Source: Desulfosporosinus shakirovi (lineage in GTDB: Bacteria > Bacillota > Desulfitobacteriia > Desulfitobacteriales > Desulfitobacteriaceae). From it: a DNA stretch of 64,000 bases. The DNA lies in the NCBI RefSeq assembly GCF_020595055.1, contig NZ_JAJDOO010000023.1, forward strand, positions 19,493 to 83,492. Reading direction: 5' to 3'. Below, in pieces: positions 62,925 to 64,000 of this stretch. The position numbers and the translations under genes are program-made. The notes beneath the pieces were generated by a model that did not search any database, had not been told where the DNA came from, and worked only from the letters and a program-made list of their open reading frames with translations. Each line of letters opens with the position of its first letter. Within the stretch, counting starts at the first letter, position 1.

Positions 62925-62952
62925 ACCAATTCGACAAGTATTTTCCTTTCAC
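62925..62952 (-). promoter_or_regulatory. Shared upstream motif, NERD gene
   Basis: On the minus strand AAAGGAAAATACT, then TGTCGAATTGGTAA (TGTCGAA at 62930-62936), 129 bases upstream of the NERD start codon, comparable to the position before the helicase, gajA and FRG genes. Confidence 0.5.
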
Positions 62953-63253
62953 CTTCCCTTTGAGAAAGAAAAAATCACCATTGTAGTTGGTTTCTTCTAC
63001 TTCTTTCGTATAATCCAATTCCCTTAAATTTATGATCGTTGTCCATCGTATTGTGAAGTTTTGGGGAATGCAGGAGTTAATACTTTCAAAGTATTACAAA
63101 GTGTAACAGTTCTGCACAGCAAGAGATTCATAGGGTTCATTATTCTGCTCTGTGATAGTCCTTAAGCTATTGTGGACCAATGGCTTTTTCTCTCAACCCA
63201 GTTTATCTTACGGACATAATTTGTAAATTGTATTACATAATGCATATAAAGTG
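62953..63253. other. Intergenic region
   Basis: No gene is seen. The right end forms the promoter region of the gene at 63304. Confidence 0.4.
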
Positions 63254-63281
63254 TTGACTTTCGTCTTTTTTGTGGTATTAT
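63254..63281 (+). promoter_or_regulatory. Sigma-A-type promoter of the RHH-membrane gene
   Basis: TTGACT (63254-63259) and TATTAT (63276-63281) are separated by 16 bases, 23 bases before the ATG. Confidence 0.55.
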
Positions 63282-63303
63282 TTACCTTGGGAGGTGGACA
63301 ATA

Positions 63304-63663
63304 ATGGCAAGTCTAAATGAACAATATCCTGTACGATCTGTACATAGTGTAAGACTTAACGACCACTTAATCGAATGTGCTAAGGAAACAGGTATACCTA
63401 TAAGCAATATAATTGAATCGTGCTTAACTAATTTTGTAACTCTTAGTGACGAAGAGAGGATGCAGTTGTTAGTAAACAGCGATCCTGACAAGGTGGAAGC
63501 AGAACAAGTAAAAAAACCTAAATTCAACTACGCAGATCGAGCCATCGAGAAGGCTAAAGAAAGTCTAGGGAACAAATATTCAAATAGAACAAGTACAAAG
63601 CTACTAATTGCACTTGGCTTAATGTTAATGGTGGCTGTATTTTTTTCTAATAAGGAAAGTTAG
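63304..63663 (+). CDS. Ribbon-helix-helix-like protein with C-terminal membrane anchor
   Basis: 119 residues; GGAGGTGGACAATA before the ATG. Residues ~12-50 (VHSVRLNDHLIECAKETGIP, ISNIIESCLTNFV) fit the strand-helix-helix pattern of RHH DNA-binding domains. A charged linker follows, and the last ~22 residues are one hydrophobic helix (KLLIALGLMLMVAVFFSNKE). DNA-binding plus tail anchor is unusual; it would tether DNA or a partner to the membrane. The small membrane-peptide gene at 63704 follows in the same direction. Confidence 0.6.
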   Translation: MASLNEQYPVRSVHSVRLNDHLIECAKETGIPISNIIESCLTNFVTLSDEERMQLLVNSDPDKVEAEQVKKPKFNYADRAIEKAKESLGNKYSNRTSTKLLIALGLMLMVAVFFSNKES

Positions 63664-63703
63664 TTTGGTAATAGGGGTAGGGAAAATATATGGAGGTGAA
63701 AAT

Positions 63704-63835
63704 ATGAGTAATTTAGGCATTGCAATTGGGGGCGGAAAAGCTTTCAGTGTTCCAACTATTGGAGTAATAATTGCTTTCGGCCTGGTGTTTTGGTCTGGCA
63801 TCGTTTACGCCAAAAGATCTGAGAGCCATATATAA
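63704..63835 (+). CDS. Small single-span membrane peptide, 43 residues
   Basis: TGGAGGTGAAAAT before the ATG; reads MSNLGIAIGGGKAFSVPTIG, then VIIAFGLVFWSGIVYAKRSE. One hydrophobic helix and a short basic tail. It lies 40 bases after the RHH-membrane gene, probably the same transcript. Not recognised. Confidence 0.6.
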   Translation: MSNLGIAIGGGKAFSVPTIGVIIAFGLVFWSGIVYAKRSESHI

Positions 63836-63862
63836 AAAAACCACCAAGCTACAACTTGGTGG
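63834..63862 (-). terminator. Hairpin with T-tract on the minus strand
   Basis: CCACCAAG / CTTGGTGG pairs around six bases. On the minus strand it is followed by TTTTTTT, so it can terminate leftward transcripts; on the plus strand it is only a hairpin after the small gene. Confidence 0.6.
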
Positions 63863-64000
63863 ATGGGCTATAATGTCCCACATTGAATTACATTAACAGT
63901 CTATATGAATCCAATAATACTTTCAACAATTAACTAGTTCTGCTCTGATAGTGTCAATAAATGTTCGCAAAAACCATCCGAATTCCTAAAGGCAGATCAG

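Overview
The window looks like a chromosomal segment of an anaerobic, spore-forming, lactate-using Firmicute of the Peptococcaceae (Desulfosporosinus/Desulfitobacterium-like). This is an inference from three things: a branched-chain amino-acid ABC transporter next to LUD/Fe-S lactate-oxidation proteins and a FadR-type regulator; strong AGGAGG ribosome sites with TTG and GTG starts; and many tiny membrane peptides.

Left part, 1-11.6 kb (core-like, less AT-rich): end of livM, livG, livF; a LUD-ferredoxin-CCG fusion protein, a second LUD-ferredoxin protein and their probable FadR-family regulator; an SGNH hydrolase; several small peptide genes; and a PadR regulator with a membrane protein. At 11626-11677 lies the 3' part of a tRNA-Thr(CGT) gene whose 5' half is missing. 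This is the usual footprint of an integrated element, and it implies that the DNA to the right (more AT-rich and full of accessory genes) is an island whose other end lies outside the window.

Island, 11.7-64 kb: an RloC/PrrC-like ATPase with a zinc hook sits at the junction. It is followed by small regulators and hypotheticals (ribbon-helix-helix, zinc ribbon, DUF2442, tandem HTH paralogues beside perfect AT palindromes), an XRE-methyltransferase fusion and an acetyltransferase. A P4/D5-type primase-helicase lies beside one of two copies of a roughly 230-bp element with terminal inverted repeats and ACCTTCG iterons, which is a candidate replication origin. Next comes a two-gene module of a helicase-HNH-TPR protein and a coiled-coil DUF2325-like protein, flanked by a gene with an SSB-like acidic IPF tail and by a relic of that gene. 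Two copies of a 350-bp nested inverted repeat then bracket a 13.5-kb defence block: a PD-(D/E)XK-like protein, a DUF4062 protein, a Gabija-like GajA/GajB pair, a HEPN-like protein, a frameshifted DUF262-DUF1524 (GmrSD-like) gene, a lipoprotein, an FRG-domain protein and a serine recombinase. Further right are a transglutaminase-like protein, a broken ParB-like gene, two further nuclease-like proteins, a broken Mrr-type endonuclease, a NERD-domain protein and an RHH-plus-membrane-anchor protein.

How the parts relate: most island genes are on the minus strand and look like independent cassettes ended by strong hairpins. Four nuclease or defence genes (helicase-HNH-TPR, gajA, FRG, NERD) share an upstream motif with a TGT(C/T)GAA core, 119-142 bases before the start codon. 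This suggests a common regulator, and the core equals the Spo0A box. Several defence genes are frame-broken, so the island is partly decaying. The best candidates for something undescribed are the helicase-HNH-TPR/DUF2325 module, the shared upstream motif and the repeated origin-like element.
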